From positions 186,001 to 250,000 of the forward strand of contig NZ_CP016177.1 of the NCBI RefSeq assembly GCF_001677275.1: 64,000 nt of DNA, written 5' to 3'. Below, in pieces: positions 18,484 through 30,221 of this stretch (positions within the stretch are counted from its first letter, which is position 1; each line of letters begins with the position of its first letter). The position numbers and the translations under genes were made by a program. This stretch comes from Vibrio breoganii. GTDB taxonomy: Bacteria > Pseudomonadota > Gammaproteobacteria > Enterobacterales > Vibrionaceae. The notes under the pieces were generated by a model, which saw nothing but the letters and a program-made list of their open reading frames with translations, was not told where the DNA came from and made no database searches.

Positions 18484-20892
18484 ATGGGAAACCTAAAGCA
18501 GCTTCATAAGTTTGGTGGCAGTAGCCTGGCCAATGCTGAGTGTTTTAGTCGCGTAGCCAATATCTTGGCGGAATACTCTAATGTGGGCGATCTGGTTATC
18601 GTTTCAGCCGCGGGTTCAACTACAAACAATTTACTACGTTGGTTGGCTGCATTAGAGAAAGATGGGCGAATTGCTCATGAGATCTTACTTGAGTTGCGTG
18701 CCTATCAGAACCAATTGATTGTAGATTTGCTGCCAGAAGACAAAGCCGAGCCATTGCAAGAAGTGCTGAACAATGAGTTTACAGCCCTTAGCGCTTTAAA
18801 TGCACCAATGAGCGAATCACAGAAATCGGCAGCGCTTGGTCATGGTGAGGTGTGGTCATCTCGCCTGTTGGCCGCTCTTCTTAGCGATAAAGATATGGAA
18901 AGTGTGGCTATTGATTCTCGTGATTTCTTGCGCGCTGAAATTGGTACACAGCCAGAGATTGACCGAGGATTGTCGTGGCCGTTAGCGAAATCAGTGGTCG
19001 CACAGCACCCACATAGACGACTAGTGGTTACTGGCTTTATGGCTCAGAACCAAGAGGGCGAAACCGTTCTGCTTGGGCGCAATGGCTCTGACTATTCGGC
19101 AACAATTGTCGGTGCATTGGCCGAAGTCTCTAAGGTTACTATTTGGAGTGATGTAGCGGGTGTTTACAGTGCCGATCCGCGCATTGTCGGTGATGCTTGC
19201 TTGCTGCCATTGCTTCGTCTTGATGAAGCGAGCGAATTGGCACGCTTAGCTGCGCCAGTATTGCACAGCCGCACATTGCAGCCGGTCGCACAGAGCACTA
19301 TGGATATGGAACTGCGCTGCAGTCACCAACCTGAATCTGGCTCAACGCGCATTGAGCGCGTGCTCGCCTCTGGACGCGGTGCGAAGATTGTGACCTCGCT
19401 CGATGACGTTAACCTTATTGAGTTAACCCTAAGTCACGCGCATGATTTTGAGCGCTTAGAGCCTCAAGTGTTATCTTTGCTGAACAAAGCTCAACTTGCA
19501 CCGCTAGCCTACGAATCTCAATCGGATAACTATTGTCTGCGTTTGGCTTACACCAGTGAGTTGCTTGCTGGCGCGCTCGAGTGCATTGAATCTGCTCACC
19601 TAGAGGTTGGGGTAGAGGTCAAATCAGGCATGTCCCTGATCGCCGCCGTTGGCGCAGGCGTGACGAATAATGCCAATCACTGTTTTGGTTTTTATCAAAC
19701 CCTCAAGGGAGTACCTGTTGAGTTCATGTTTGAGACAGACTCAGAGCTGAGCCTGATTGCTGTGGTGAGAACCAACAAAGTGCCTGAGCTACTTGAGTCT
19801 CTGCACAGTCAGCTGTTCCAAGCACAAAAGCGTGTTGGTATTGTGCTGTGTGGCAAAGGCAATATTGGTTCGAATTGGATTGAATTATTTGTACAGCAAA
19901 AAATCGAGCTAGAAAAGCGTCGAGGCATGAGCTTTGACCTGATTGCTGTTGTGGCGAGTAACCGCTATTGGTTTAATGAGAATGGCATTGATGCTGGCAC
20001 GCTAAATACGCATTTTGCTGAAGAGGCAGTGGTCGATGAAGAAGACTGGGTTTCTTTAGTCAGAAAGCAATCTAGCTATGATGAGATAGTGGTACTGGAT
20101 GTCACCGCTAGCCAAGAGGTATCGGATCGTTACCTAGAGTTTGCTGAGCATGGCATGCATGTAATTTCTGCAAACAAGCTAGCCGGCTCCGCGCCAAGTG
20201 AGTTTTATCATCAAGTACAAGATGTCTTTGCCAAAACAGGGCGTCATTGGCTATATAACGCAACAGTTGGGGCTGGCCTCCCAGTAAACCATACCGTGCG
20301 AGACCTGCGCGAAAGTGGCGACCAAATTGTGGCTATCTCAGGGATCTTCTCTGGCACCCTCTCTTGGTTATTCCAGCAATACGATGGTTCGATTCCGTTT
20401 AGTGAACTGGTTGATCTTGCATGGCAGCAGGGACTCACTGAACCAGACCCTAGGGCTGACTTAGATGGCACTGATGTCATGCGTAAGCTGGTTATCTTAG
20501 CACGTGAATCAGGGCTAGAGCTTGAGCCCGAGGGCGTTAAGGTAGAGTCTCTGGTACCAAAGGAATTATTGCATTTATCTGTGGATGATTTCTTCCATCA
20601 AGCACATGTTCTCAATGAGTTGCTGGCTGAGCGTCTAGATAAGGCTCAGAGCGAAGGTAAGGTGCTTCGTTATGTTGCACGCCTATCGAAAGATGGAGAG
20701 GCGACAGTGGGCGTAGAGGCGCTTGATGAGCGTCATGCACTGGCCAATCTGCTCCCTTGTGACAACATCTTTGCTATCGAGAGCAAATGGTACAAAGATA
20801 ACCCATTGGTTATCCGCGGACCTGGCGCTGGTCGTGAGGTGACTGCAGGCGCATTGCAGTCTGATCTTAATCGACTCTCTGGTTTGCTATAA
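18484..20892 (+). CDS. metL: Bifunctional aspartokinase/homoserine dehydrogenase II
   Basis: Carries out the first and third steps from aspartate to homoserine for methionine. The N-terminal aspartokinase has KFGGSSLAN (residue 8 on) and GRNGSDYSATIVGAL near residue 195; the middle is the ACT-like regulatory part, which is degenerate as in MetL rather than ThrA; the C-terminal homoserine dehydrogenase has GKGNIGSNWIELF near residue 458 and the catalytic stretch GTDVMRKLVILARESG. At 802 residues it is close to E. coli MetL (810). Co-transcribed with metB, giving the classical metBL operon under MetJ. Confidence 0.95.
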   Translation: MGNLKQLHKFGGSSLANAECFSRVANILAEYSNVGDLVIVSAAGSTTNNLLRWLAALEKDGRIAHEILLELRAYQNQLIVDLLPEDKAEPLQEVLNNEFTALSALNAPMSESQKSAALGHGEVWSSRLLAALLSDKDMESVAIDSRDFLRAEIGTQPEIDRGLSWPLAKSVVAQHPHRRLVVTGFMAQNQEGETVLLGRNGSDYSATIVGALAEVSKVTIWSDVAGVYSADPRIVGDACLLPLLRLDEASELARLAAPVLHSRTLQPVAQSTMDMELRCSHQPESGSTRIERVLASGRGAKIVTSLDDVNLIELTLSHAHDFERLEPQVLSLLNKAQLAPLAYESQSDNYCLRLAYTSELLAGALECIESAHLEVGVEVKSGMSLIAAVGAGVTNNANHCFGFYQTLKGVPVEFMFETDSELSLIAVVRTNKVPELLESLHSQLFQAQKRVGIVLCGKGNIGSNWIELFVQQKIELEKRRGMSFDLIAVVASNRYWFNENGIDAGTLNTHFAEEAVVDEEDWVSLVRKQSSYDEIVVLDVTASQEVSDRYLEFAEHGMHVISANKLAGSAPSEFYHQVQDVFAKTGRHWLYNATVGAGLPVNHTVRDLRESGDQIVAISGIFSGTLSWLFQQYDGSIPFSELVDLAWQQGLTEPDPRADLDGTDVMRKLVILARESGLELEPEGVKVESLVPKELLHLSVDDFFHQAHVLNELLAERLDKAQSEGKVLRYVARLSKDGEATVGVEALDERHALANLLPCDNIFAIESKWYKDNPLVIRGPGAGREVTAGALQSDLNRLSGLL

Positions 20893-20907
20893 ATCTACCT
20901 GCCAAAA

Positions 20908-20933
20908 CATCCAATGCCTGTGGGCATTGGATG
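20908..20933 (+). terminator. Hairpin after metL
   Basis: An 11-bp perfect stem (20908-20918 with 20923-20933) and four-base loop 15 bases past the metL stop. No T-run follows directly, so termination may be weak, factor-dependent or absent and some metBL transcription may enter metF. Confidence 0.55.
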
Positions 20934-20974
20934 CCTTCCCTCAAAAAATCACTCAAAGTTTGCACGAATTTTTG

Positions 20975-21003
20975 TTGACATCCCCCTCATAAATTTACAT
21001 TAT
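20975..21003 (+). promoter_or_regulatory. metF promoter
   Basis: TTGACA (20975-20980) is a perfect -35; a 17-base spacer leads to CATTAT (20998-21003). The MetJ boxes begin three bases further on, so repressor would block the start site. Confidence 0.75.
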
Positions 21004-21005
21004 CT

Positions 21006-21029
21006 AGACATATAGACGTCTAAACGTTC
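21006..21029. promoter_or_regulatory. MetJ operator (three tandem met boxes) of metF
   Basis: Contiguous 8-bp units AGACATAT (21006-21013), AGACGTCT (21014-21021, perfect) and AAACGTTC (21022-21029), directly downstream of the -10 element. Confidence 0.9.
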
Positions 21030-21050
21030 AAGGTTATGAGATTGTGCTGA

Positions 21051-21968
<918 letters not shown>

Positions 21969-21990
21969 ACGTTAGAAACTAAATAAAAAC

Positions 21991-22025
21991 AAAGGACCTA
22001 GTGCATAATGTGCTAGGTCCTTTTG
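21991..22025. terminator. Bidirectional terminator between metF and aphA
   Basis: GGACCTAG (21994-22001) pairs with CTAGGTCC (22013-22020), flanked by A-run on the left and T-run on the right. Confidence 0.88.
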
Positions 22026-22033
22026 TTTGTCAG

Positions 22034-22564
22034 CTAAGCAATCTCGCCCAGCACTTCTTCTGCCCATTCATTCCACGCTTCGCGAGTAAGAAGGTTGCGG
22101 CGCAGTGTTAGGCGCTCAATCTTTTCTTTTTGGTTCAGAAGGCGAGTATCGGAGTAATGAGTACCCTCGATCTCTTTGTAAAACTGAACCAGCTTACGAG
22201 AGTCGTTTAGTGCATGTTGCAGCTGGTCTGAAAAACCTTCCGCAGGCTGAACTTCACAAGCGTAAAGTTTAGCGGCAAATTCATCTCGCACCGTTGGGTG
22301 TGAGATAGGTTGATCAAACCACTTAGCTAGAGCCTCGCGGCCGAGCTCTGTGATGGAGTAAATCTTTTTATCGGGTTTTCCTGATTGAGGTTGTAACTCA
22401 CAAGTCACTAACTCATTTGCGGCCAGTTTGTTTAGCTCACGATAAACCTGCTGGTGGCTCGCTTTCCAGAAATAGCCGATGCTATAAGAAAACTTTTTTG
22501 TAATGTCGTAACCGGTAGCATCTCTTGTGCTTAGTACGGTCAATATAACGTGTGGTAATGACAT
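22034..22564 (-). CDS. aphA: AphA, PadR-family low-cell-density quorum-sensing regulator
   Basis: In vibrios AphA is the master regulator at low cell density, opposed by the LuxR/HapR family, and in V. cholerae activates tcpPH with AphB. The winged-helix N-terminus MSLPHVILTVLSTRDATGYD followed by KFSYSIGYFWKASHQQVYREL is almost the V. cholerae sequence as I recall it; the C-terminal antiparallel coiled coil ends with ERLTLRRNLLTREAWNEWA. I chose ATG 22564 (176 residues; GGAAG six bases upstream); the frame runs 28 codons further but without family similarity. Neighbours metF and ppc. Confidence 0.95.
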   Translation of the reverse strand: MSLPHVILTVLSTRDATGYDITKKFSYSIGYFWKASHQQVYRELNKLAANELVTCELQPQSGKPDKKIYSITELGREALAKWFDQPISHPTVRDEFAAKLYACEVQPAEGFSDQLQHALNDSRKLVQFYKEIEGTHYSDTRLLNQKEKIERLTLRRNLLTREAWNEWAEEVLGEIA

Positions 22565-22883
22565 GTTTTTCTTCCATATACTGCATATAAAAACAACGCA
22601 CCGATCTGACTCTATATTGGTCTTAATTGAAGAGTGCGAGCCACTCAAGGTTTCCTTGAGCGCATGTATTACCTTTTAAGCCATTCTCACCTGAGAAAGT
22701 TGATTTTATTATGTTCAATAGACAGGGGATATTGTGTCTCTGGTTTGTTGTTGAAACCCAAGATGCCCTACCTATAAGCTAACAGTTTACTATGATTTGA
22801 TAACGTTAGATTAACGCAAAATAAGTATTACAAAAACATGTTTACGGCTTCTAGTCTCATATTGCTAACTGGATCATAAAGAC
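22565..22883 (-). promoter_or_regulatory. aphA upstream control region
   Basis: No gene is seen in this 319-base stretch between aphA and the ppc terminator. It holds ATATACTGCATAT (22576-22588) just ahead of the aphA ribosome site, a palindrome-like element resembling the TATGCA half of known AphA targets; a perfect 7-bp hairpin (22644-22650 with 22654-22660, three-base loop) inside the likely 5' UTR; and a TTGATAA half-site (22797-22803) like those in LuxR/HapR operators. In other vibrios this region is bound by LuxR/HapR and its UTR pairs with Qrr sRNAs; those roles are inference here. Confidence 0.5.
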
Positions 22884-22915
22884 GAAAAAAAGCCCCAGCT
22901 TAAAAAGCTAGGGCT
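22884..22915 (-). terminator. Terminator of ppc
   Basis: Stem of 11 pairs with one mismatch (22891-22901 with 22905-22915), short loop, followed on the minus strand by seven T. Confidence 0.88.
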
Positions 22916-22946
22916 TAGATAGTTATCACAATATACGGTTGAACAA

Positions 22947-25577
22947 TTAGCCTGTGTTGCGCATGCCAGCAGCAATACCTGCAATTGTGATCATAAGCGC
23001 TTCTTCTAGGTCAGGATTATTTTCTTCCGTTTTCCTTGTGCGTTTAAGAAGCTCCACTTGAAGCATGTTCAATGGATCTACGTAGATGTTACGTAGACGA
23101 ATTGACTCAAGGCCCCATGGGTCGCTTTGCATCAGGTTCTCGTTGTTCTCAACCTTCAGCACCGCTTGGATGTCTTTTTGCAGTTGTGTACGTAGGCTCT
23201 CACCTAGGCGCCATAGAGAAGGGTCTGTCAGTTTCTCATCGTACAGCTTTGAGATATCCATGCTGCACTTGTAGTACACCATCTCTAGCATGCCTAAGCG
23301 TGTAGAGAAGAATGGCCACTCGCGACACATCTCTTCTAGTAGCTCAAGATGGCCCTCATCGATAGAGTACTGAATGGCTTCACCGGCACCTAACCACGCT
23401 GGAAGTACCAGACGGTTTTGGCTCCATGAGAAGATCCATGGGATAGCACGTAAGCTCTCAACGCCACCATTAGGGTTACGCTTTGAAGGACGAGAACCAA
23501 GAGGCAGTTTGCCTAGTTCAAGTTCTGGTGTAGCTGCGCGGAAGTAAGGGACAAAGTCAGGTTCGCCACGAACAACGCCACGATAGGCCTCACAAGACAC
23601 CTGCGACAGCACTTCCATCAGATCACGCCAATCTTTCTTTGGCTCTGGTGGTGGAAGCAGGTTCGCTTCAAGAATCGCACTGGCGTATAAGTTCAGGCTG
23701 TTCACCGCGACTTGAGGAAGACCCAGCTTAAAGCGAATCATCTCACCTTGTTCTGTTACACGAAGGCCGCCTTGGAGGCTTTTTGGTGGCTGAGAAAGCA
23801 GTGCAGCGTGCGCTGGAGCGCCACCACGACCGATAGTACCGCCACGACCGTGGAATAGAGTCAGGTCAATGTTCTGTGCGTCACACACCTTAACCAGTTT
23901 GTCCATCGCGTCATACTGAGCCCAGCCAGCCGACATAACGCCCGCATCTTTCGCTGAATCAGAGTAACCGATCATGACCATCTGCTCGCCTTGGATAAAT
24001 CCACGGTACCAGTCGATATTGAACAGTTGCTGCATAACCGCTTCAGAGTTGTTCAAGTCATCCAGTGTTTCAAACAAAGGACAAACCCCTAGGCGGAATT
24101 TACAGCCTGCTTCGCGAAGCAGTAGATGAACCGCTAATACATCTGAGGCTGTGCGCGCCATTGAGATAACGTACGCGCCAAAGGCTTCAATTGGGTGCTC
24201 AGCAATGGTCTTACAGGTGTCAATTACCTCTTTAACTTCAGCAGAAGGTTCCCAGTTGTGCGGGATAAGAGGGCGGTTCGAGCTTAGCTCTTTAACTAAG
24301 AATGCAACCTTGTCTTGTTCACTCCATTGGTCGTAGTCACCCAGACCAAGGAAGCGAGTCACTTCAGAGAGTGCATCTGAGTGGCGCGTGCTTTCTTGAC
24401 GAATATCCAAACGAACGAGATGAACGCCGAAACACTTGATGCGTCGCAGGGTATCAAGCAGTGAACCTTCTGCAATGACACCCATGCCACACTCATGCAA
24501 AGAGGTGTAGATGGTGTGTAGCGGGTTCCAAAGCTGATCGGCACTTTCAAGGATTGGCAGATTAGGAACCGTAGAGCCTAACACCTTAGCGTCGATAACT
24601 TGTTGAGTGTTGCTTAGAAGTGTACGAAGCTCTTTAAGGATCGCACGGTACGGTTCATGGCTGTCACCGGCAAGCTCACGTACAGTTTCATTACACTTAG
24701 TCATTGAAAGCTCAGTGATCAGCTCCTCAATGTCTGCATGATAAAGGTCAGCCGCCTTCCAGCGAGATAACCACAATACTTCTTGAGTGATGTTGTGAGT
24801 CACAAATGGGTTACCGTCTCGGTCACCACCCATCCATGATGAAAAGTGCACAGGACGAGCATCAATAGGTAGGCGCTCATCGAGATGTGTTGAGACACGG
24901 TCGTCCAACTCACGTAAGAAGTCGGGAATGGCTTCCCAAAGAGAATTTTCTACTACCGCAAAGCCCCATTTAGCTTCATCAAGAGGTGTCGGGCGTTGCT
25001 GGCGAATAACGTCAGAGTGCCAACTTTGTGCAATAAGCTGCTCTAGGCGACGCTCTGTTTTAACACGCTCAGAGTGACCGATATCGCTTAGCTCTAGCTT
25101 AGATAAACAGTCATTGATCTTTAGAAGCTTGTTGATCATAGTACGACGCGTCACTTCAGTCGGGTGAGCAGTCAATACCAATTCGATGTTGAGGTTGTTG
25201 ATGGCCTCTGACGCTTCAGCTTTTGAGATGTCTTGAGAATTTAGCTTGCTGAAAAGAGTTTGAATGACATCGGGTTCACAAACCTGCTCTTCGCAATGAC
25301 GAGAAATAGTGTGGTACTGATCGGCGATGTTAGTCAGATTCAAAAATTGGTTGAACGCGCGCGCTACAGGAATGAATTGATCATCCGGCAGATTTTCAAT
25401 CTCATTGATTAGGGCTTGTCGATCTTCTTGGTTGCCACTGCGAGCTGATTTGGACAGTTTACGAAGGGTCTCAACTTTGTTGAGAATGTCCTCTCCGTGG
25501 GCATCTTTGATGGTTCTGCCAAGTAGATTGCCAAGCATCTTAACGTTACTTGTGAGTGCAGAATATTTCTTGTTCAT
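22947..25577 (-). CDS. ppc: Phosphoenolpyruvate carboxylase
   Basis: Carboxylates phosphoenolpyruvate to oxaloacetate to refill the citrate cycle. The active-site His is in [14 protein letters not shown] near residue 138; the Lys/Arg loop [20 protein letters not shown] lies near residue 580; the C-terminus ends in MRNTG, the conserved effector-binding tail. The 876-residue length is standard. [20 protein letters not shown] is a typical start. Single leftward gene between argE and aphA. Confidence 0.97.
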   Translation of the reverse strand: MNKKYSALTSNVKMLGNLLGRTIKDAHGEDILNKVETLRKLSKSARSGNQEDRQALINEIENLPDDQFIPVARAFNQFLNLTNIADQYHTISRHCEEQVCEPDVIQTLFSKLNSQDISKAEASEAINNLNIELVLTAHPTEVTRRTMINKLLKINDCLSKLELSDIGHSERVKTERRLEQLIAQSWHSDVIRQQRPTPLDEAKWGFAVVENSLWEAIPDFLRELDDRVSTHLDERLPIDARPVHFSSWMGGDRDGNPFVTHNITQEVLWLSRWKAADLYHADIEELITELSMTKCNETVRELAGDSHEPYRAILKELRTLLSNTQQVIDAKVLGSTVPNLPILESADQLWNPLHTIYTSLHECGMGVIAEGSLLDTLRRIKCFGVHLVRLDIRQESTRHSDALSEVTRFLGLGDYDQWSEQDKVAFLVKELSSNRPLIPHNWEPSAEVKEVIDTCKTIAEHPIEAFGAYVISMARTASDVLAVHLLLREAGCKFRLGVCPLFETLDDLNNSEAVMQQLFNIDWYRGFIQGEQMVMIGYSDSAKDAGVMSAGWAQYDAMDKLVKVCDAQNIDLTLFHGRGGTIGRGGAPAHAALLSQPPKSLQGGLRVTEQGEMIRFKLGLPQVAVNSLNLYASAILEANLLPPPEPKKDWRDLMEVLSQVSCEAYRGVVRGEPDFVPYFRAATPELELGKLPLGSRPSKRNPNGGVESLRAIPWIFSWSQNRLVLPAWLGAGEAIQYSIDEGHLELLEEMCREWPFFSTRLGMLEMVYYKCSMDISKLYDEKLTDPSLWRLGESLRTQLQKDIQAVLKVENNENLMQSDPWGLESIRLRNIYVDPLNMLQVELLKRTRKTEENNPDLEEALMITIAGIAAGMRNTG

Positions 25578-25677
25578 TACATTGAGCCTCGTAAATAAAT
25601 TACATACCGTTCCTTGAGTTGGTATCCAATCTATCCAAGAAAAGGGGCAAGAGTCAAACTTTGAACAAAATTGTTTG

Positions 25678-25722
25678 AAAAACCAGCATTGAAATTGATT
25701 TCAATCATAACCGCTGGTTTTT
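25678..25722 (-). terminator. Terminator of argE
   Basis: AAAAACCAGC (25678-25687) pairs with GCTGGTTTTT (25713-25722); a second short repeat lies inside the loop. The T-run is present on both strands. Confidence 0.75.
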
Positions 25723-25757
25723 GTAAACTTAGTGTTGAAAGTTTATTTCATAAATTG

Positions 25758-26921
25758 TTACGACTTGTCTGAAAAACAGTACTGATTTATGGATTTCTTG
25801 AGTATTGCAATCGTTGGGTCAATAAAATCTAAGCTTAGATACTCATCAGGTTGATGAGCTTGATCGATAGAACCTGGCCCCATAACTAAGGTCGGGCACA
25901 ACTCCTGTAAAAACGGTGCCTCGGTGCAATAGTTGACGGTTTGAGATTCTGTTTCGCAAATGTCCTGCATCTCATGAATAAAATGATGCTCAGCGTGGCA
26001 TTCATAGCCGGGTATCGGCTCGTGCAGAGGCGTAATATCCAAACGGCCCGGCCACTTTTGCATGATTGGTTGCAGATACTCTTGAAGAAGCTGATCAAGG
26101 CTCTCAAGGCTTAGCCCTGGCAAAGGCCTTAGGTCATAGTGCAGTTCACAGCAGCCACAGATACGGTTGGCACTGTCACCACCATGAATGTGCCCAAGAT
26201 TCAGCGTAGGGCTTGGGATGGCAAAGCCAGGGTGATGGTAATCCTTTACCAGTCTCTGCTTCAATTGCATTAACGAATACATCACCTCATGCATGATCTC
26301 AATGGCATTAATACCTAGGGCAGGATCAGAGGAGTGGCCTGATTTACCCGTAATACGAATGGAATTAGCCATATGCCCTTTGTGACCACGCACGGGTACC
26401 AAGCTAGTCGGCTCGCCAATGATGCAATAATCAGGCTTAAATGGCGCTTCTTTGGTGAAATGCCTTGCCCCGAGCATAGTGGTTTCTTCATCACAGGTCG
26501 CAAGAATGTATAGGGGCTTGGTTTGTGCGCTCCAATCTGTGCCACTGGCTTTCATCTGTTTTACCGCATCAAGAATAAAGGCAAAGAAGCCTTTCATATC
26601 CGCAGTACCTAAACCGTAGTAGCGATTATCCGCCAACGTCAGTTGATGTGGGTCGAAATTCCAGCGTCCTTCATCAAAGGGCACAGTATCGGTATGTCCA
26701 GCGAGAAGAAGTCCTCCCTCGCCGCTGCCCAATTGAGCCATCAGGTTCACCTTGCCCGGTTCGATTTCTTCCGTGGTGACGGTAAAGCCTAGGTCCTCAA
26801 ACCAGGTGGCCAGTTTCGCGATAACTTGAGCGTTACCTTCATCCCATTTTAGGTCACTTGAACTAATGGAAGAGGTGCTTATCAAGCCTTGGTAAATATC
26901 AACAAATTTAGGTATTGGCAT
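25758..26921 (-). CDS. argE: Acetylornithine deacetylase
   Basis: Releases ornithine and acetate from N-acetylornithine, the linear (non-recycling) route of arginine synthesis. M20 metallopeptidase fold: [16 protein letters not shown] near residue 78 holds the first zinc His and Asp, GTADMKG the bridging Asp, and [10 protein letters not shown] the catalytic Glu. The 387-residue product starts at ATG 26921 with GAAGATAAT upstream; the open frame continues 38 codons into the operator region but is not family-like. Divergent from argCBGHA and sharing the ARG boxes. Use of ArgE means a separate N-acetylglutamate synthase is needed, which the ArgHA fusion supplies. Confidence 0.95.
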   Translation of the reverse strand: MPIPKFVDIYQGLISTSSISSSDLKWDEGNAQVIAKLATWFEDLGFTVTTEEIEPGKVNLMAQLGSGEGGLLLAGHTDTVPFDEGRWNFDPHQLTLADNRYYGLGTADMKGFFAFILDAVKQMKASGTDWSAQTKPLYILATCDEETTMLGARHFTKEAPFKPDYCIIGEPTSLVPVRGHKGHMANSIRITGKSGHSSDPALGINAIEIMHEVMYSLMQLKQRLVKDYHHPGFAIPSPTLNLGHIHGGDSANRICGCCELHYDLRPLPGLSLESLDQLLQEYLQPIMQKWPGRLDITPLHEPIPGYECHAEHHFIHEMQDICETESQTVNYCTEAPFLQELCPTLVMGPGSIDQAHQPDEYLSLDFIDPTIAILKKSINQYCFSDKS

Positions 26922-26987
26922 ATTATCTTCGTATCCACTATTGACAGATAACTGATGAAAGGTTAAAACACATAATAAGTCACAAGA

Positions 26988-27026
26988 AATGAATAAAAAA
27001 GCACAATAAGTATTTTTTATTACATT
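26988..27026. promoter_or_regulatory. Paired ARG boxes (ArgR operator) between argE and argC
   Basis: Box 1 (26988-27005) contains TGAATAAAAAAGCA, 12 of 14 core positions of the ArgR consensus; box 2 (27009-27026) contains TATTTTTTATTACA, about 9 of 14. The two cores start exactly 21 bases apart, the spacing required by the ArgR hexamer. Confidence 0.75.
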
Positions 27027-27052
27027 TATAATCAAAAATGCAGAGTCGGTTG

Positions 27053-28072
27053 ATGAGTAACGAAAAACAACTAAAAGTAGCGATTATCGGAGCTAGCGGC
27101 TACACAGGCGCTGAACTCGCAAATATGGTGTTTAAACATCCTAGCCTCACGCTATCAGGTTTGTACGTGTCAGCCAACAGCCTAGACGCAAATAAGCCTA
27201 TTAGTCAGTTACATGGCAAGTTATTAGGCAAGATTGATATGCCGTTATTGCCTCTAGAAGATGTAGAAGCAGTGGCTCAATCGGTAGATGTGGTTTTCCT
27301 TGCTACGGCGCACCAAGTGAGTCACGACCTAGCGCCACTGTTTTTAGCCCAAGGTTGTCAGGTGTTTGATCTATCGGGTGCTTTCAGAGTTCAGGCTGAA
27401 GGATTCTACCCAGAATACTACGGCTTTAAGCATCAGCACTTAGCAGAGCTTGATAATGCCGTGTATGGCCTAGCGGAGTGGAACAAACAGCAGATTGCGA
27501 AAACCGACCTTGTTGCTGTGGCAGGCTGTTATCCAACCGCTTCACAGCTGGCCATCAAGCCAGTTCTAGAAGCAGGTTTGGTAGATACTCATCAGTGGCC
27601 AGTGATTAATGCGGTCAGTGGTGTATCAGGTGCTGGCATCAAAGCGAGCCAAGTGAACAGCTTCTGTGAAGTGAGCTTGCAGGCCTATGGCGTATTTACT
27701 CATCGCCATCAACCAGAGATTGCCAGCCATTTAGGTCAGGAGGTTATTTTTACTCCGCACCTCGGTAACTTTAAGCGTGGCATCTTAGCGACCATCACCA
27801 TTAAGTTGGCTGAGGGCGTATCGGCTGAGCAGGTTGAGCAAGCATTTGAAGCAGCGTATGGCGATGCTGAATTAGTAAGACTAAAACACCAAGTAATGCC
27901 AAAGATTCAGGATGTCGAGCATACCCCGTTCTGTGATATCGGCTGGAGCGTTAAAGGCTCTCACTTAATCGTGACATCTGCTATCGACAATCTATTAAAG
28001 GGTGCATCCTCACAGGCGATGCAGTGTTTGAATATTCGTAACCAATTCCCAGAAACAACGGCGTTGTTTTAA
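27053..28072 (+). CDS. argC: N-acetyl-gamma-glutamyl-phosphate reductase
   Basis: NADPH-dependent reduction of acetylglutamyl phosphate to the semialdehyde. [19 protein letters not shown] is the nucleotide-binding start; the catalytic cysteine is in [15 protein letters not shown] near residue 155; [15 protein letters not shown] is conserved. I take ATG 27053 (339 residues), which gives the common [12 protein letters not shown] start; an ATG at 27038 has no better ribosome site. First gene of argC-argB-argG-argHA. Confidence 0.94.
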   Translation: MSNEKQLKVAIIGASGYTGAELANMVFKHPSLTLSGLYVSANSLDANKPISQLHGKLLGKIDMPLLPLEDVEAVAQSVDVVFLATAHQVSHDLAPLFLAQGCQVFDLSGAFRVQAEGFYPEYYGFKHQHLAELDNAVYGLAEWNKQQIAKTDLVAVAGCYPTASQLAIKPVLEAGLVDTHQWPVINAVSGVSGAGIKASQVNSFCEVSLQAYGVFTHRHQPEIASHLGQEVIFTPHLGNFKRGILATITIKLAEGVSAEQVEQAFEAAYGDAELVRLKHQVMPKIQDVEHTPFCDIGWSVKGSHLIVTSAIDNLLKGASSQAMQCLNIRNQFPETTALF

Positions 28073-28093
28073 GCGATGGCAAAGGAACCAGCT

Positions 28094-28876
28094 ATGAGCA
28101 CATTACCATTAGTCATTAAATTAGGTGGGGCCGCACTGGAGTGCAGTGAGACTCTATCTAAATTGTTTAAGGCCATTGAGCAAGCTTCGCAACAGTCTCA
28201 GCGTTCAATTGTGATCGTGCACGGTGGTGGCTATTTAGTGGATGAGTTGCTAAACAGCCTGCAATTAACCTCTACCAAGAAAGATGGATTGCGTGTCACG
28301 CCTGTTGAGCAGATCCCACTTATTACGGGCGCACTAGCGGGTACCGCCAACAAAATGTTGCAAGGTGAGGCGATCAAAGCGGGCTTAAAAACAGTGGGTT
28401 TGTGTTTAGCCGATGGCGGATTGTGTAAGGTTGAGCAACTTGATCCTGAGCTTGGCGCGGTAGGCAAAGCGGCTCCGGGAGACTCAAGCCTATTGCAAGG
28501 GATTTTGGCGACGAATACACTGCCAATCATCAGCTCTATTGGTCTAACAAATAGCGGTCAAATGATGAACGTTAATGCAGACCAAGCTGCGGTTGCTGTA
28601 GCGGGTGCACTGGATGCCGAACTGGCTTTGCTTTCGGATGTAAGTGGAGTGCTCGATGGCAAAGGTCATCTGCTAGAGAGTCTCAATGAACAACAAGCTG
28701 ATGCATTGATTCAAGGACAAGTCATCACCGATGGAATGATCGTTAAGGTTCAAGCCGCATTGCAAGCTGCAAGCGATTTGGGCCGACCTATTCAAGTAGC
28801 CTCGTGGCGATACCCAGAAAAATTAGACCAACTGTTTGCAGGGCAAAACGTTGGCACCCTTTTTCAGCCTGAATAA
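28094..28876 (+). CDS. argB: Acetylglutamate kinase
   Basis: Phosphorylates N-acetylglutamate. [13 protein letters not shown] is the amino acid kinase start; [14 protein letters not shown] and the later [15 protein letters not shown] and [14 protein letters not shown] blocks bind substrate and ATP. ATG 28094 with AAGGA nine bases upstream gives 260 residues, the E. coli-like short form that lacks the N-terminal helix of arginine-inhibited ArgB; feedback therefore probably acts at the synthase. 21 bases after argC. Confidence 0.94.
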   Translation: MSTLPLVIKLGGAALECSETLSKLFKAIEQASQQSQRSIVIVHGGGYLVDELLNSLQLTSTKKDGLRVTPVEQIPLITGALAGTANKMLQGEAIKAGLKTVGLCLADGGLCKVEQLDPELGAVGKAAPGDSSLLQGILATNTLPIISSIGLTNSGQMMNVNADQAAVAVAGALDAELALLSDVSGVLDGKGHLLESLNEQQADALIQGQVITDGMIVKVQAALQAASDLGRPIQVASWRYPEKLDQLFAGQNVGTLFQPE

Positions 28877-28953
28877 CAGGCATTTACATTTAGTGAACGG
28901 AAATTACTAGGAATGTTGCAACAACAACCTTCCTACTTATCGGAGAATTTATT

Positions 28954-30168
28954 ATGAGCAAAGTAAGCGTAAATAAGGTTGTCGTTGCCTATTCAGGTGG
29001 TTTGGACACTTCAGTGATCATTCCTTGGCTTAAAGAGAACTATGACTGTGAGGTTGTGGCGTTTGTTGCTGATGTAGGTCAGGGCGAAGAAGAACTACAG
29101 GGCATTGAAGAGAAAGCGAAAGCATCGGGCGCATCTTCTTGCTACATTGCTGATCTTAAAGAAGAAATGGTTGCAGACTACATCTTCCCAACCCTTAAGA
29201 CGGGTGCATGCTACGAAGGTAAATACCTGCTAGGTACCTCGATGGCTCGTCCTATCATCGCAAAAGCGCAGGTAGAAGTAGCGCGTAAAGTGGGTGCTGA
29301 TGCACTGTGTCATGGTTGTACTGGTAAGGGTAATGACCAAGTTCGCTTTGAGGGCGCATTTGCTGCTCTAGCACCAGACCTACATGTGATTGCCCCTTGG
29401 CGTGAGTGGGATTTAGTGAGCCGTGAAGAGTGTCTAGATTACCTTGCTGAGCGTAATATCCCGTGTTCTGCATCGTTGACCAAGATCTACTCTCGTGATG
29501 CAAATGCATGGCATATCTCAACAGAAGGCGGCGTATTAGAAGATACGTGGAATGCGCCAAACGAAGATTGCTGGGCATGGACCGTAGATCCAGAGCAAGC
29601 GCCAAACGAATCAGAGACGGTGACCGTTAAGGTTGAAAAAGGCGAAGTGACTGAAATTGATGGCGAGAAAATGACGCCATACAACGCGCTGGTTTACCTA
29701 AATGAAAAAGGTGCTAAGCACGGCGTTGGTCGTATCGATATCGTAGAAAACCGTCTTGTGGGCATGAAGTCTCGTGGCTGCTACGAAACTCCGGGTGGCA
29801 CAATCATCATGGAAGCACTGCGTGCGGTAGAGCAACTGGTGCTTGATAAAGCCGCTTTTGAATTCCGTGAAGAGTTGGGCGTTAAAGCCTCTCACCTAGT
29901 GTACGATGGCCGTTGGTTTACTCCGCTATGCAACTCAATTCTTGCAGCTACAGAAGAGCTAGCTCAAGACGTTAACGGTGAAGTGGTTATCAAATTGTAC
30001 AAAGGACACGCAACTGTTATTCAGAAGCGTTCTGACAATAGCCTTTACTCGGAAGAGTTTGCTACATTTGGCGAAGATGAAGTGTACGACCAGAGCCATG
30101 CGGAAGGCTTTATCCGTCTATACTCGCTTTCAAGCAGAATCCGCGCTCTTAACGAACTAAAGAAATAG
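28954..30168 (+). CDS. argG: Argininosuccinate synthase
   Basis: Joins citrulline and aspartate with [21 protein letters not shown] at residues 9-26 is the PP-loop; [13 protein letters not shown] near residue 120 binds aspartate/citrulline; [10 protein letters not shown] and [15 protein letters not shown] are conserved. The 404-residue length matches the bacterial short type rather than the 447-residue E. coli type. GGAG lies eight bases upstream of the ATG. Third gene of the operon; the 77-base gap from argB holds an imperfect hairpin. Confidence 0.96.
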   Translation: MSKVSVNKVVVAYSGGLDTSVIIPWLKENYDCEVVAFVADVGQGEEELQGIEEKAKASGASSCYIADLKEEMVADYIFPTLKTGACYEGKYLLGTSMARPIIAKAQVEVARKVGADALCHGCTGKGNDQVRFEGAFAALAPDLHVIAPWREWDLVSREECLDYLAERNIPCSASLTKIYSRDANAWHISTEGGVLEDTWNAPNEDCWAWTVDPEQAPNESETVTVKVEKGEVTEIDGEKMTPYNALVYLNEKGAKHGVGRIDIVENRLVGMKSRGCYETPGGTIIMEALRAVEQLVLDKAAFEFREELGVKASHLVYDGRWFTPLCNSILAATEELAQDVNGEVVIKLYKGHATVIQKRSDNSLYSEEFATFGEDEVYDQSHAEGFIRLYSLSSRIRALNELKK

Positions 30169-30221
30169 CGTCAAAAATAGAATACAGTAAGCACTAGACC
30201 AAGGAATTTCAGGAGAAAACA

